From the NCBI GenBank assembly GCA_964393895.1, contig CAYMWP010000040.1, forward strand, positions 1 through 31,430: a DNA stretch of 31,430 nucleotides, in the 5' to 3' direction. A program made the translations under genes and the position numbers. Positions 31,405 to 31,430 of this stretch are shown here, one piece after another (the first letter of the stretch is position 1; each line of letters begins with the position of its first letter). A model generated the notes under the pieces. It saw only the letters and a program-made list of their open reading frames with translations. It was not told the origin of the DNA and made no database searches. This DNA comes from B4-G1 sp964393895 (GTDB taxonomy: Bacteria > Chloroflexota > Anaerolineae > B4-G1).

Positions 31405-31430
31405 AATGGTTTTATGGGACAGCGTCCCAC

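Overview
The window is about 31 kb of GC-rich bacterial DNA. Its gene content and style point to Chloroflexota, most likely class Anaerolineae. The grounds are the ffh-rpsP-KH-rimM-dprA-manC-topA-xer gene run, a topoisomerase I with an extra N-terminal zinc ribbon, long Thr/Pro-rich (TPTPTG)n linkers in front of TIG domains, very large multi-GAF kinases, and dispersed short palindromes between genes. This assignment is inference from style, not from a marker phylogeny.

Layout, left to right. (1) 1-3086: a conserved helical protein of unknown function, a tRNA-Arg(TCG) with its own promoter, an unknown protein built from two similar halves, a SAM methyltransferase and a two-TM protein. (2) 3179-11823, all on the minus strand: a housekeeping block that transcription enters at ffh, from a near-consensus promoter. 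It runs ffh, rpsP, khpA, rimM, dprA, manC, topA and a Xer recombinase, covering protein targeting, ribosome assembly, DNA uptake/recombination, sugar-nucleotide synthesis and chromosome topology/resolution. (3) 11953-16951, minus strand: two paralogous zinc-ribbon membrane proteins and a membrane-embedded spermidine-synthase-like protein. (4) 16952-17642: a gene-free region full of hairpins, including what looks like a 119-bp MITE with 11-bp target duplications. (5) 17643-24839, plus strand: a signalling cluster of a giant REC-6xGAF-histidine kinase, a lone receiver, a receiver fused to a Hanks-type Ser/Thr kinase, and a receiver fused to a small helical domain resembling the effector-associated (Death-like) adaptor domains of bacterial conflict systems. 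(6) 24836-30874, minus strand: yebC-ruvC-ruvA followed closely by a membrane sensor kinase and a TIG/FN3 surface protein; ruvB is absent here. (7) 30875-31430: the yebC promoter, a palindrome-bounded insert, and a nucleotidyltransferase (GSX10DXD) remnant.

The most interesting unit is region 5. Three of its four receivers share an unusual signature (ED-x3-W at the N-terminus and K-x-x-FD-x3-FL at the C-terminus). They are attached to three different outputs: none, a protein kinase, and an adaptor-like domain. One large cytoplasmic sensor could therefore feed a phosphorelay, a Ser/Thr phosphorylation branch and an adaptor branch. This is a hypothesis from domain content and adjacency only.

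Several repeat families recur between genes: AGACCTCSGAGGTCT palindromes (also as inverted pairs bounding 80-100 bp inserts), AAACCNGGTTT palindromes, degenerate heptanucleotide arrays, a CAGAGACGCAGAG-type repeat that now encodes the tail of the adaptor protein, and GC-rich hairpins with short loops.
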